DNA of 64,000 nt, from positions 2,852,001 through 2,916,000 of the forward strand of contig JAGUCH010000001.1 in NCBI GenBank assembly GCA_019096065.1. The letters run 5' to 3'. The translations under genes were made by a program, and so were the position numbers. Below the pieces are notes generated by a model. That model saw nothing but the letters and a program-made list of their open reading frames with translations, searched no databases and was not told where the DNA came from. Origin of the DNA: Paracyclopina nana (taxonomy: Eukaryota > Arthropoda > Copepoda > Cyclopoida > Cyclopettidae). Below are positions 1 to 14,200 of the stretch, in pieces; the stretch's first letter is position 1; each line of letters opens with the position of its first letter.

Positions 1-2352
1 TAGCTTGCCCTTGCAATATTTGCTTGCCAATTATTACAAAAGAAATTATTGAAGACTCACAGTGGTGACATTCGTGAACAAGTGGTAAAAATTCTTTCGT
101 AAATGTAAAAATGACTGTTCGTGGAAGCAGAGAGGAGAAATATGAGGGTAATTAGAGAAGGTGAAGTGGCTCATTATTGGTTTGGTGCATCTAGGCACAA
201 AAACTCAGGCTCCCTCTTGGCACAAAAACTTAGGCTCACAGTTTTTTCACTCATTGCTGCAAGCCAGTGGTTTACTCTGAATGCTAGAAAGAACAGCTCT
301 TTGGGTCGAATACCATCTTTATTAGTGCTTTTCTCCCACAGTGTATGAATTTTTGGTAAACGTTCCTAATTGTTACTCGAAAGGAAACAGGGGCAGAAAA
401 AATAATGACTTTCCACCCGTTCTCTTTGATCTGAGAAATTTGCATTCTTTCGTTCATCACGATTGACGGGATAATTAGGAGTTCAGTGTGCATTTATTCG
501 CGATGCGGATGCGTTAGGGGTTAATTGATGAACACACCATCATGATAATTTTGTAAAAGGTAAATAACAAGATATAGCCTTGGCAGTGCATGTTTCGTTT
601 CCATTACTACGCTGTTTCCAACAATAACTCTTTCGTGACTTTTTCAATGCTACTTGAAGAAAACATCCATCTTTGCAGTGCAACTTATTTTGAGATAGTT
701 ACGGGTCGAAACGCTTTTTGATGCATCTCGCTCGTTGCAATTGTAACGCGACGACGCGTGCTATTATTATTGTCAGGAGCACAAAGAAAAGGAGAAAATT
801 CAAACCAGTCGAGCTCATTGAGCAGGGTAGCGACGATTTTCTCGGGTGGGCAAAATGTAATTTGGCATTTGCATATTTAAAATTGCAGCAAAAAATGCAT
901 TTTTCCTACCAGCCATGCCCAGAGCAAAAACTGCAGTATAAAGAGACTTTAAGCAGCTTTATGGGAATCATTAAGAGCAAATTGTGGCCGGCATAATGCC
1001 TACACTAATCTATTTGAAGATTCTGTGAAAATGAGAGTTTAACCAGCTCATTGAAAATTGAAATACGTAAGTGCATCCCAGGAAAACAGCTAGTTTCTAT
1101 CCTCGAGGCAAAACTGCTACAGAATTACAAGTTTGACCTTTAAATTCTGCTGGTCAAGTTCAAAGTAATTTTTTTGGAGGAAGCAGCCATTTAAAAAAAA
1201 ACCATAAAGAAAAGGTAAAGTTTGCAATTGTTTATCGAAGAATTGAATGGTAAAAGATAAATAGACGGAATTAAGCACCAGAACTAGGAAAACATCACCA
1301 GCCGTCAGATGCTAAGAAGCCAGTCAGACGAAGAAAGCATATGGTGATTTTTATCAATATTTTAGGCCTGCACTCAGGCACAAAAGCACTTAAAATAATT
1401 GCCGTTACATCAACGCATTAGAGCTTTTGTACTTCTGCTTTGATCTGCCATCTTATCAACTCGAGAGCGAAAGCAAAAAGAGACGAGATAAATGCACGCT
1501 TAAAATGCTGTGGATCACTGCGCAACCTCAACGTTTATTATCACGCAACCTTTGCTGCAAGTGATATGTTTTTTGTCCCACTCGCGCAGCATTCCTAGTA
1601 GCAAGTGACCCCTGCATTCCATAGTGTCACAAGACGAATTACGATTCTGAACAACTCTCTCCTCAACACCATGGCTTAAAACAACTGAATTAATTGAATG
1701 ATGAAATGTTGCCCCTGAAATCCTTTTAAATATCCTATTTTCTAGCTGGGAAATGTTCACAATGCATAAATCGACTTGTGTTCTGACATAAGCCAGCCAA
1801 GCCTCATTGACATCAATTACAATGAGTCAGCTGACCGAAAATCTAGAGCGCTTTATGCTGCATATATAAATCATGCTGCAGTTTCTTCGATGTGAGTGTA
1901 TCTCTGTTGCATTTGCATAAAACATGCTTCTATTGAGTAATTATGTAGGTCACCTAAGGTTACTTTGCTCACGCCATACTTTTCCAGGGAGACTCTAAAA
2001 GGAACCCAAAACAGCCTCCTCAGAGAGCTTTTTCATAGCCGTAATAGCGGGCAGCGTTGAAGTGAATTAGTTCGTGTCCTTTCAGACTTTTCCCTTATAA
2101 TTGAATTGCAGCTAGCAACGTGAGAAAAAGACGGGGGAAAATGTGCTCGATGTCGAAGAGTGATGAAAGATTCCAAATAGTTGTGGGTGTCCATTTGTTC
2201 TGCTCGCAAATTTGAGACTTCAATTAGACTCCATAAATCACGCATCTCGAACGCGCAGACGGCAGCCAAAACGGCAAACGGAGAGTGAATCGCCGGTCGA
2301 AGAATGCATTGGAGAGAGGCGCGGACATTGCATTTTTGAGTCGGGCTGCAGC
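1..2352. other. Upstream intergenic DNA, no gene recognised
   Basis: The stretch holds only short open frames on both strands with no recognisable domain, no paired splice sites around a coding-like segment, and no clear inverted-repeat element. The last 150 bases become more GC-rich as they approach the candidate promoter at about 2.35 kb. An octamer-type site (ATTTGCAT) occurs near 868 and again near 1910, which may be chance in AT-rich DNA. Confidence 0.5.
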
Positions 2353-2428
2353 TCAGTTCAGTGCGTAAAAGCCGCTTCTAAACTTGTTCAACCTGAAAAT
2401 GTAGTGGGAGAAATAGCACCAAACTAAG
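2353..2428 (+). promoter_or_regulatory. Candidate initiator and noncoding first exon of the MCT gene
   Basis: TCAGTT at 2353-2358 matches the arthropod initiator consensus. Taking the A at 2355 as +1, bases +28 to +32 read ACTTG, which fits four of five positions of the downstream promoter element. The segment sits in a GC-richer island and ends in a strong donor, CTAAG/GTAAGC, at 2428/2429. The next strong acceptor that leads into recognised coding sequence on this strand is at 8208, just before the MCT start codon. A noncoding exon joined to 8209 over a 5.8-kb intron is therefore likely. This is inference; no transcript was seen. Confidence 0.35.
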
Positions 2429-5400
2429 GTAAGCTACGAGCAGATTTCTCAACACAAGCGTGACTATAGCAGCAATTAGCCGAAAGATGCTGCAGGCAGT
2501 AAAAAGGCGGCAATTTTGACAATACCGTGAGCTTGAAAAAACACTTTAGGCGCAATATTGAGCGATCAAAATAGGATGCCGGGCGCTGCGCATAGTTTGA
2601 ATAATTGCATTAAGGAGCCAAGTTTCTACACCTAAAAGATGCTACAACAATCTGCGATGGGATGAAAAAAGTTTAACAACTACATTTGTATAGTCTCTTG
2701 ATGGCGTTCTCTATTTGGCGATCAATTTCCCTGACAAAGAGACATCTCCATATTCTTCTTCCAAGGCCTCAAAGTTTTCGGTGCCAAAAAGGAAATTGTA
2801 GTACAAGATGTTATTTTTTGTACAGCTGCTGCTGCTGATGGTGGCAGTCAACCAAACTCCCACATGCATGTACAATTCCTTAATGTGACAGCCGACTTTT
2901 TTCTGGCAATTGTCGCAAAAAAGGGCCGCCGACAATACTAATATTGTTCACATGTAGCCACGCACACTAGGCCAAAAAAGCACCACCTCCTGAAATATCA
3001 ACCCAAAAACTAAAAACTGCCAAAAGCAGTATCTCGCGGTTGCTATGATTGTTTTCCTCCACAAGAAATGGAGGTGGTGACCACCTCGTATTTATCACGA
3101 ACATGTCGTTAATCAAAAAATTTATCGCTTTGACTCACAATAGCCATCATTTTGGTAGAGTGCATTAATCACAAATGCTGCCATTTTTTGCGGTGCTCTA
3201 TCAGAAAGCAGATTATGCATGCACGCGTGTTACACTTAAGTCATCTTTAGAGTGTTCAGTTTTTAGGTACTCGTGAGAGTGTTTTCCATTGATTAAGTTT
3301 ACCTTACCGTGCCAGGGTCCATTTCAACATTCATATCAGAATTCAATCGGACCTTTCCCAATTTAGGTCAAGTAAGTAATAAGATATCAAAAGAATCATT
3401 ATCACAGACTTCCAAAAGGAGAAAAGAATTGAGATGAGATCTGTCTGGCCATAGTTCAGAGTTTTTAAGATAAATCTTCACAATAGCATTAGATGATAAG
3501 TAGCATGGCTAAATGAGGCAGCTCCTTTGTCGTTGTTCCCATGCTTATTTTGATGTCTATTCATCCTCCCTCTCTAGACAGAAAGTGACACTTTTGGGTC
3601 ATAGGAAGTGTACACAAAGGACTTTTAACCTGACTTCTTATTCGCTGCCATTGCACTAGTAAATGCTATGTGCCATAGCAACATCGAGGCGATATCTCAA
3701 TTGAATTTCGAGTCCATGCTTCCGTGTGCATATACAAGCGTTTCTTGCTTTGAAATAAGCCCATTAAAGTCCAAACAGCTCATGAAAATAAGGCCAAACT
3801 AAATACTGTAGAGAGAAGAAATCCATAAATTGCTCACTCAGCACCTGTTTAACTTCTCATTTTTGCTCGAGCATTATTGCTCCCAGCATCCTTCTAGCTA
3901 GTGCTTCTATGATTGCAAAATTGTGATTAGTTTGAGAAGCAGCATTTTTACTGATAGGTGGCTCGCGAAATCAATCATTTTTCGATGAGGTTGCCTGGAA
4001 GGTTTGAGCATCACGAAGTGGATGTCCATCATGTCAAGCTTGTGAATGGATTATCTATTTTTATGACCGGCTCTTTGCATAAAAGCTATCTCTGGAAATT
4101 CGCGGATAAACTCTAATAAATTCTCAGGTGGTGAGAGGTTTAATAGACACTTGTGCGTGCCTTCGTTTCTGCCATTTCGACCCAGAGTGAATCAAGCTTG
4201 TCTGGTACCAGATTATATGGCGGTGCTTCCAAATTTCCTCCCCGCATCATATTTCACACAGCTTTTGGCACAAACTCTCATTTTCCAAAGGCCCCTTTGC
4301 TCACTTTGGATCACTACCAGCAGTGGTACATTCTTTGTCCGACAGTCATAAAAAGAGCCTGTCCACATTTTTGGCCGCACACGCGGTATAGTACTTCAGG
4401 CATGCAGGAGCAGCTAGGCTTCCTCATAGCATTATTTGTGAAATTTGTCAAGATGTGAAAGCACAACAAACAATTTCTTTCTCAAGTAGTAGGAGTGCAG
4501 AGCAGAGCCTTGAGTGATGAGGAGAGCAGGCAAAAAATGTGGAGCTGGGCTCAATAACGAAATTGGTCTTTGAAAACACACAAAAACGCAGGGCAAAGGA
4601 TATTGTGGGTCTGATTTTTTCAAAGTCGCTCAGCATGACTCCACACTCTTGAGGGAGAGAAGTTGGTAAATAAAGCAATTTACCTTCCAGAATTTCTGGC
4701 AAGATCTTTTGAGGGCTTGATTAATTTGTTTCTCCCTTGTGGTCCTGACCTAGAAGGACCCCTCCCTACGTACTTAGATCTTGAAATCTCCTTTTCCGAA
4801 AGGTTGTCAAGAGTATACACACATGCAAGTGACCACATATGGGTCTACTTCAGTGAACTATGGACCCCCTGTTGAAAAGTAATTTTTTGCAAGACATAAG
4901 TATAGGAAGATAATAATAAAATACCTCGGCTGCATACGAAAAAATCCCCCTCAATAATAGCAGACAAGTGTTTGTCTTCATTGCAGACTTCATCTACCAG
5001 AGACTTTGGTGAAGGTCTCTTGAACAAAAGGAGGTGTTCACAAAACGTTGCTGCACTTGCACTCTTGACCTAGATCTTTTTCCGTCAAGTGTGAAAAGTT
5101 GTTGGGGCTTCAGCTGAAACCTGCTACTTACTTTCGGTTGTAAATCTCAATTGAGGGTTTTTTTTTCGGGGCCAAAAGCTCAATGGAATTCCATTTGGGC
5201 TTAACTGCTAGTTGCTCAACTGACCATGGTGCATGTGCAATGGCTGTGGAGCGGAGCTTATCGGCGGAAAGAGACTGGGATAAGTTGATTTCGCTCTTAA
5301 CTGCATAGTAAAAAAGTCGATCAATAATTTTTAATGCGGAGCCTTGGTGTAGGATTATCTCTGTGTTACTGCTTAGCTTTGTAATAGAGCCATCAGAAAT

Positions 5401-8208
5401 GCCTTAGCATGCGAACGCCGTCCTCCACGTTGCGCCACATCGAGGCTAGTAAAACTGACCATGTTTTTGTGGGTGTGAGTCACAATAGTGCAACGCTGCT
5501 AATTACTAGACAGTGATGGATCGTTTTTTTCCGTTTCTCAAGTGCTGTATGCAAATTGATTCGGGCAAAAAAACTGGCGGCATCTAGCATAATTTTAATA
5601 TGTGAGGAAGACGTAGCCAAGATATTTTTTCCCCATACCTAGCTACTTCTTCTATCTATGCTGACACTGATTTGTCATTCACAGCTGTCAAAGAATGGAT
5701 TAGCTTCTTCAAGCCTCGTGGCTTTTGAATATTCTGAGAAATTAGTCAGTTGAGATGGATGTGTAGAAAACAAAGTTGTCCTTCACAAAGATAAGCATTC
5801 TTCAACGGATCACTAAGAGAGCAAATGTCGAACAGAGTAGTCGCTCTTGAAGAGGAATGAGTAAATCAAATGCAAAATTCCATCATAGGTTGACCGCGCG
5901 GCTTATGTGCGATGGCTTAATAAGTAGGCCTATACGTCATTCCGTGTGCGAGCCCAGATTGACGTTCAGTGACACTAAGACAAATGGAAAATGTCTACTT
6001 TTCGAAGAGCTGCTGCAGCATTCTTCGGAAATGGATTTTCATGCCTTTGGGCTTCAATTAATGGGGAGAACGAAAGTTCCTTTTATAGGATTTTCAAGCG
6101 ATCCGGATGACAATGGACAAATTGCTAGCTTCGGATGAAGTTCATTGTTTTGGGAAATCATGGCCATCATCAGCATCAATGCTTTGGTACATTTGCCCAT
6201 AAAAAGGTCCCAGCCATGAATCAAAAGCCTCAATCTCAAAATGCTGCTTGACTTTCTGACCTCCGATGTCGATAAGCCGATGCTTGGCCTTGAATCTAGC
6301 AGAAATGTGTTAGTAAATAGTATAGCATCATTTAAAATTCGGTTATCACGATCAATGGCGTTGCAGTTATGCAATGGAAATCGCGTCCCCCTCAAAAAAA
6401 TAACAGCTTTATAAAGAAAATTTTACAGCCTGAAATTGACGGGTGTTTGACACCTTGCCCATGCTTGAGATAGCGCGGAGTGGAACCAGTTTTGGCAAAG
6501 CTAAAATTAATGCGTCAAAATCGAGTAGGTCATCTGAATATGATTACTCTGTGATGTCAGAGATGCTACGGCCTGCACTCCATCATGTTCTCCTTGCGGC
6601 TAGCGCAAAAAATATAAAATTCTAGCGTGTTTTATGGTCCCAGCTATTAGGTCATCATTATTGATGCTGATGAAACCACCACCCAACATAACTAACTCAT
6701 TGAAGGCCAAATTATCGTGGGTGGATTATATTTCCCATCATCATCAACTGCAGCAGCAGCAGCATAATATTTTGCCCAAACTTGGAGGCTGATTTTTTTC
6801 CTTTTGCCCCTCGTCTTCTTCTTCTTTAATGTTTGAGTTAGCTTGAATGTTTGTAGGACCTAAGATGACTATGGGTTCTTTGGGTAATCTTTGGTTCACT
6901 TTGACAACAATGATGAATCAGTTCATTGACTTTCAAAGATGATTATCAGCTTAAAAATAAACTCCGCGTACATTTGCATTTTTGAACAATACATGACGAG
7001 GGCACATTTTCATTTTCAAACAAATTCCTCTTATTCCTATAGATAAGATGTGGCAGATTTAGCTAGCATTTAACAAGTGGCCTCGGGTCCATGCAAAGAA
7101 GCTTGGTGCATATCTTTTTAGTGAGGGGCCAACTAAGGCCACAACCCCTACCCTAAATCAGACACTTGGCTATTCGAGATTGGAAATGCCGATTAAACCT
7201 GCTTGCAGCCAGGCTGGCAAAGTTTATGCTTGCAAACCTGCAATAAGTCATAGACCGCCAGTCACTAAATACCTACTTATTAAAGTGATTGGATAAGTTC
7301 CTCGTCGAGCTCAAAATGTTAATCGTGATGAAACAATTTTTAGAAACAATTTCACTCGTGAGGTTGCATATATGTTGCTCTGCAAAATCATAGGTCGCAC
7401 TGTGGGCCAAAAAGATCGATATTAACTTGTTGCTCGAGCTGGTCACTTCAGGCAGTTGCAATTTAATTGTACGGTGGCAAATTCCTTGCATTGTATGGTA
7501 CCACTTCATTTTCTTGGGGAAGGGTGAACAAGACCCCCCATAGACCTGCGATTGGCAGTACTATTTATCAATACCTTTCAATTTTTGCCAACTCACTGTT
7601 CATGCGATTGATCCGATCAGTAGTGTGTCGCCAGAGCTTTTTGAAGAAAAAAGTCATACAATGAATCCAGCCGTCAAAAGTATCCGGTCAAGTGGTTGTG
7701 TGATCATTTAGTGTGCAAAAATTGCGACAAAACGCAGCAGCATTAAAATTAGTAAACAAAGCACAATAGTCGCGAAATCAGAGGGGTAAAAAATGAAGTC
7801 TACTCAGCACGCAAGTCAAATTGTCAAAAGGCTGGGTGATTATTTTCTGCACTTAAATTGCAGCAACGCGAACGCAGAAAATTAGATATTATTAAACAAA
7901 TTACTTTAAGGAGTCGCGACATCAGAATCAACAAAGGTTTGGTAATTATTTGCTGTGGCGCAATTGCGACAACGCGAACGCAGCTACAGTAAAATTAGTA
8001 AACAAATAGCCTCTCCAAATTGGAAGTCGCGATATCGGAGGGCTTGAAAAGTGAAGCCAACTGGGAAAACATGCGAGTAGTAGAGAATTTTTTCTTGCTA
8101 GTTTAGCTGCATTTTGGGTACAATGTGCAAGTTAAATCGGCTTCTTTGTCACATATCGCTCAAAATCTCGAACCGGGTCTAAAAGCATATATTTTTCTCT
8201 CGTTGCAG
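2429..8208 (+). other. Probable 5' intron of the MCT gene
   Basis: If the candidate first exon is real, this is its intron; otherwise it is upstream intergenic DNA. It contains no recognisable coding exon. Open frames here, such as those near 4.15-4.9 kb and 5.86-6.4 kb on both strands, have no domain similarity and no suitable splice sites. The 3' end carries the imperfect tandem repeats listed separately and finishes with the acceptor CTCTCGTTGCAG before 8209. Confidence 0.4.
7716..8065. repeat. Three imperfect tandem repeat units of about 105-125 bp
   Basis: Three successive units share a core of ATTGC-GACAACGCGAACGCAG, then an AAAATTAG..TTAAACAAAT stretch, then a GGAGTCGCGA.ATC block. 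The cores start near 7731, 7857 and 7963, giving spacings of about 126 and 106 bp. Units 2 and 3 are the most alike and also share GGT.ATTATTTNCTG before the core. The array ends about 150 bp upstream of the MCT coding exon. It could be a minisatellite or a duplicated regulatory segment. Confidence 0.6.
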
Positions 8209-8217
8209 TGCTTCAAG

Positions 8218-11200
8218 ATGGCGGACACTCACTGCTTCAAAGGAACCCGGGAGATCGGCAAGCCAAAGTTGAGGTCGACCTCATCGGCCTCATCGTCGAC
8301 CTCGAACGGGGTCCGCAAATCGCCCCCACAAAGGCTATCGGATATACTGAGAATGCGGAGGCTGCGATTGAACCGCACCAAAACGGCCAACACCTCCTCC
8401 ATTTCTGACAGCATGAGCGAAAGTGCGAATAATACAAGACGGTCAGCTGCTGTGAGGACCAATAGCAGCAGCCTCATGTCGACCTCATCAGATTTGTGCA
8501 GAAATAATAGCACTCACTCTTATCAAAGTGCCAGAAGCACGCGAAGTAATATGACGGCAATGACCACACTGTCTTCAGCGTCATCAACCTCACGAAGATC
8601 TGGTAAGAAATTATCATTCATAATGCGAGCCATTAAAAAACGCGAGAGTAGCTTGAAGAAGTGGGAGGAGACCATCATGTTCCAAGCATGTTTTCGGTGG
8701 TCTTGATTTTTTGGTCCAGCGTAATTAGTTGCCGGCTCATTTTCTTTTTGTCTAATTACGAGCCTGCTGCATGACTGCAGTCGGTAACTGACTCATTTTT
8801 CTCAGGGCCATAAGTCAAGAGTTTTTACCTTTTTTCTCTTCGGAAAAAAGAGACTCCTCAGCCACCTCCTAATGTGAAAAAGTTTCTCGTAAAGTACCAC
8901 CATTTCTGTATTTCAAACCTCCCTCAGCTAGGCCAATTTTGCCGGAAAAGTTTACTTAGAGAGCTCCCGACTAGGCCAGTCAATTGTGCAGAGGACCAAT
9001 TTACAAAATCTTTGTGCATGTACAAGTAGTCGACGAGAGCCATAACTTTAGTTGGCTTTTCCTCTATGAACAACAAGCCCAAGATAGTAGTATGCCAGCA
9101 ACAAGGCGACAAGCTAGGAATGCAAATTTTTTCGTGGTTTTCTTCTTGCATCCACCCGTAACTCGCAAAAAGCCTGATTATCATACAGCATTTTCTTTTT
9201 GCCACACACGCACTCTCGTGAATTTTCCATAATCATTTTGGTATCACAATGGGCCAGAAATGGTCCTTTGTGTGTCAATTGCATCCAGAGCTATTGTCCA
9301 ACTTCTTTCCATCTGAGTACGAATGTGCACAGTCACAATATTATTAACCCAGGACTTTGAAATACTGCTTAGTTAGACTATATCTACTTTTAGCTCGCTT
9401 GCGTAGAGCTTCATGCAAGTTTTCCTCAAACGAGGATCTGCTAAGGTCAAAAGAGATTGAAACAATATGGCAAAGCATTCCAAACAAATTGGGTGCAAAA
9501 ATGAGCAGGGCAAAAAAATCTCCCTTCACATTTGCTCAGCATCTCATCCGCAAAATTCAGTCCCATGAAATATTCATTTATCATTGGCTCTCCTCCTCGT
9601 TCTGCAGTGCCCAAGATAGCAGTATGAACGCAAAGCTTCCTTTTTTTGCACTATTTCCTTGGGGAAATTGAGTGGGTCATCTTTTCTAAAGCTTGGTCAA
9701 ATTCTTGCGGTCACACAGATTTCTGCTGTTATAAATTGTCAGTCTTGATTTCAACAGAGTGTTCGCCTTTGAAATGACTTCTTTATTTGGGCCATTCTCT
9801 CTGTGACGTCGCCGTGTCGATGTGCTCAGTGTCGGAAAAGGGCCCTTAATTAAGTCACTAATGAGATATTTTACCTTTGCGTGATATTTTACCATCAGTT
9901 TTCCATGATCGTGAATAATCCTAGCGGAGACCTCTTATTTTGGGATTTAATTCATAAGAGAACTGCCTATGAAGAAAGACCAAGCTTTTGACTTTTTTAG
10001 CAAGAGGAAACTTTTTCAAATATGCAGATTGGGAAATCTAGGTATATGGGTGAATGCTCTCTCTCCTAGGGCTAGACCTAAAAAAGCTCTAATCACGACA
10101 TTATTCGGAGCCGAAGTTACTTTGAGATATGCAATGAATGTAGGAGTATCGAAGAATTTTTGAATCGCTCGGCTGCATTCATCGAATTTTCCACCACACC
10201 CAATGCTGGCAAGATATTTTTTGGTGATATGGGGGTAATTGGAGGCGAAATTCTCTTGAGAAACCATTAGCAATGCACGATAAGTTCCATAACAAGGATG
10301 CAAACCAGGTCATTTACATGGATTTATCTCTCACGAACCATCGCTTGGTGCGCTGGGATATCGTAGCTGCAAAACCTTGATTTAAACTAGATAAGTATGA
10401 ATGACACCTAGTAGTTGGCATCCCTCAGGCGAGGACTTCCAAAGTCGAATTGATTGTAAATAGCTCATCACGCCTTCGGAGTGGCAAGCTCGACAGATGC
10501 TGACAGGATTTTTCGACTAAAATCATGAGAAGCTGCTGCTGATGAGATTTATGGCCAGGGTCTGTTTGCATATCTTTGCATAACATCAGAAGCTGGCTGC
10601 ATTGGCACATTTGGCCAAAAGCCACAAAAGAAGAAGTGGCTAAAATTTGGCAAGCCGAAGAGAAACTGGTAGTTGTCATAATCTAGACATTGGTATGTGG
10701 GGAATATGATGTATTCACTCCGTTCGAGTCATCGTTCAAAGGCTTCAGAATACCAAATGTGCATTAAAAGCTGATGCAATCTCCCTATTAGACCAATCTG
10801 TGACCCAGCCAACTTGCTCACACACAAGATCTTTCGGGCAGATTTCTGGGCAATTTGACGGATATCGCATGCATTCATTCAACTCAACCCAAGCACAAAC
10901 TCAAGACCTAGCAGCGAATTTGAGCAAATCTTTTGGGTCGATAAAGCGGCTAATGCAGTGATGGGGGAAGGCTTTGGTTGCAGTGGAAGACCTGTTTGGT
11001 GCTGCTGCTATGTGGGTCTGTATTGCAATTTGCTGACGCAGCACCTTCTGCCGATTTTGTTCGCAATTCCCCAAGCTAGACACGGTTGGCATAAATTAAT
11101 TTTTGTGAGAGTCTCAACTCTCTTTTTGTGCCATATCCGCAATTCTAAAGCGGCCAGTTAGTTAGGACTGCTGGCCTTTTCTTTCTGATTTTCTACAGCC

Positions 11201-14200
11201 TGCAAGTCACTCTTTGCGCCACTAATTGATTATTTACGAATGTCCGATTATTCCCACTTTTAAAAGATGAGGAGTCCATTGATTTCTTTGCAATGCAGCA
11301 TCACTGCTCCGGCAAAAGGGAGGGACTGCCAGTTAATGAATTGCAAGAGCAGTGTTTCGTGGGAAACGAGATCCTCTAGTTAGTGTACAACATAGTATAG
11401 TGGTTCACTTCAGCCCACGCGTCCCTTTGAAAGTTTCCAAAAACAAGCCACAACATTTCGGTCTTTTCCATAAACACGATGACTGGGCTAGATTTGCTAA
11501 AATTTGCACGTTTGAAATGGCTCGGATGTAGTTTTGACAGTATGGTTTGGCGTTTTACAAGAGACCATTATTCCTTTGCATTTTTGGTCAGCGTTCCTTC
11601 TCCTTACATAGCAGCATAAAAATGCGATTCTCTGCAAAGTTTTCGCAGAAACATGAAATTGGTCTGAGAATTTATATGGGGTTCGTTTAATTTGCAATGA
11701 ATGCAGCGTAGCGTCTTGTCGCATTTTGGCATTAGTGGAAGGTTCTTGTTGAAATTAATTCTTTGGTGGCGAAAGATATTGTTATGGTAGACAAGCTGTA
11801 CTACAGTGGAGCTGTAATTTGGAGGGCTGGCCTAGCTTGTCATAATTCTGTTCTGCAAACTCGAGCTGTCATCAAGAGCTAGCTTATCAAGCAAATGGTT
11901 CCATCCGGACTCCTCAAAGGGTGAGGTCCAAGCTTGAAATGTTGATAGCACTGCAATTAAGTATTTTTTGGAGTGATTTATCAAGCTACTTGCTTGTTTT
12001 GCGTTACAAGATGATTACGGGCTACGGTCACGCTCCTCGAAAACTTTTTGGCCAACATTATCATAAAACTCTGTACAGGAGGACCGCGGAGAGAGTTTCA
12101 TTAAAGCCAAACCTTTATCGCCAAAAATGCAAAATAGCACAGTCCATGTCAGTGGTGGCAACGTTCGAAGTTATCGCACTTCAGATTGATAGGAGTGTGA
12201 AACGCAATTCATCGCGAAACGAATTTGCGCTCCTTTCAAGTCTAGATCCCCATATGCATAATGGAACGATTGGCGTAGATCAGCTCTCTTCCATACCTGT
12301 AGACGATAAAAACGTCGTAAAATTGCGACCAGCCTATTTACCTTGTGAAGATTACTTGCAAATGCGACATGGTCGTATTTTCTGCGGTAAATGCCTGCCA
12401 TATCCTCGACGTTGCACATTTTCTTCACCCCTTATCTTGCTTGCTGTCAATTTAAGATTTTTTGTGAGATGAGAGTTTTTTTGGTTGACTTTTCAAAAAA
12501 AACTTGCAATCATTTCAGGCGGTTTTCATCGTGATAGGACGTGTATTACAGGTTTTGGATAGCGATCCGCTATGGGTCTCAGATGCAGACGTTGATGGTT
12601 CATGGGGCGTTTCGCGAATAGAAATGAGCAAAACCTTTTGAATTTTTATTGCAAAATTTTGGCAACTCTACCAATTTGGCTCGGCGCTCCATTCAGCCCA
12701 TCAAAGTTGGTTTGTTAGCTGTGTGTTGTTGGCACCCGCCAGAATCTGACCAATTATGCAAACAAAAGCGAGATTTGAGATGCTGATGTACGTCCGTGCT
12801 GAAAGATCTCCAATCAGTCTAATGCCGTCCTCCATGCAAGAAAACGGTGACATTCTCTCGTCGCATTACCAGATGAGACGACAGCATGCAAAAGATGTTT
12901 GCCTAGCAAATAAAGGAGACTTTTATTGACTTGCGCTCTGAAAGTAACGCTTGGTTTGTTGATCTCCGCGGCTAAAGAATGTCATAGTTCGCGACTGGCT
13001 TGGAGCTATGTACTGTCTAATCGGAGGATGCTTGCATGGCTGCTTTGCGGGCGTGAAATTATGTCATGTTTTGGAGTGAATTCACCCCAACTCCTGAGAA
13101 TGTGAAGAAAAGCTCGTTTCACGCTTAAATTCTCTTTGCTCATAAAACACAGCTATAACGCACAAATCAACGGGATGTTTGTATAGCAATTACTCTAGTT
13201 TTAAATCTGAGGAGAAATATAAGGTGGCGCAAACAAATAGGAACTATTACAGAAAGGTGCTAGTCACGATTTCAGCTAAAAAGTTTTACGACTTTTCCAT
13301 TATGCGTTGGGGAGGCTTTGATTATTATTACTGGACACACTAAAGATACCAATCTGGCTGCTGCGAAAACCGTCGAAGGTTTGCAACTTTTAGTAGCTAA
13401 TACTTCGGGCATAACTTATGTCTTTACGACTTTCCGAATTGAGGCTGGTCGGATATGAAGCTATGATGAGCTTGTTCGTTTGCTCGGCCGAAAAGGGGCT
13501 CATAAATACAGAATTTACGGGGATCGAACAAGCCCGTTCTTTTGCATATGAATACGACGCAGCGGACCTCCGCTCCGACGGCCATTTTCGGCGGCTCGGC
13601 CGTATCCGCGTGATTGGCTTGACGACTTGAAATGACATAATGGCCAACGTTTTTCCTCACCTTGCAGACAAGTCCAGAAGGCTGTCCAAGTACGACGATG
13701 AGGCCAGTGACGGTCAGCTCGGCATCAATGAGAAGGAGCTTAATAGCATGAACAAGCACATACCAGGTAATTTAAACTTGTTCGCATTTCAGCACGTTTC
13801 ATCTTTTTTCTCCCCTCCTACATACACACTCGTATAATTCTCTTGGCCCATTTCAACTGCCTCGGAGAGAAATTGAGAGGAGAAAAACTTGAGAGTAATA
13901 TTTGTTCTTGCAGCCCTGAGGAGTCATGGGAAATCGGCCACTTTCCGCCAGCATTACTACCCCGAAGGTGGCTGGGGCTGGGTCGTCACATTCTGCTGCT
14001 TCGTCGTCAATATGTTCACCACGGGTCTCCAGCTGAGCTTTAGTGTTCTTTACCTCGAAATCCTACGCCATTGTGGCGCAGAAGTCAGAGATGACAAAAT
14101 TAGCGTAGGTGAGTATAAACTTGCCTCCATCCAGGATGCTATCGCGGGCTGAGTCATGTGTCTTGATATTTATCGCCAACTATGTCTTCGTTCGTCCCTC

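Noticed and set aside
3650-3660. ATTGCACTAGT, similar to the start of miR-92
   Set aside because: The match stops after 11 bases and no pairing arm is present.
11921-12472. A 183-codon plus-strand open frame inside the large MCT intron
   Set aside because: It has no recognisable domain, no suitable splice sites, and a composition like the surrounding intron. Joining it to the transporter is not needed, since the flanking exons already match in phase.
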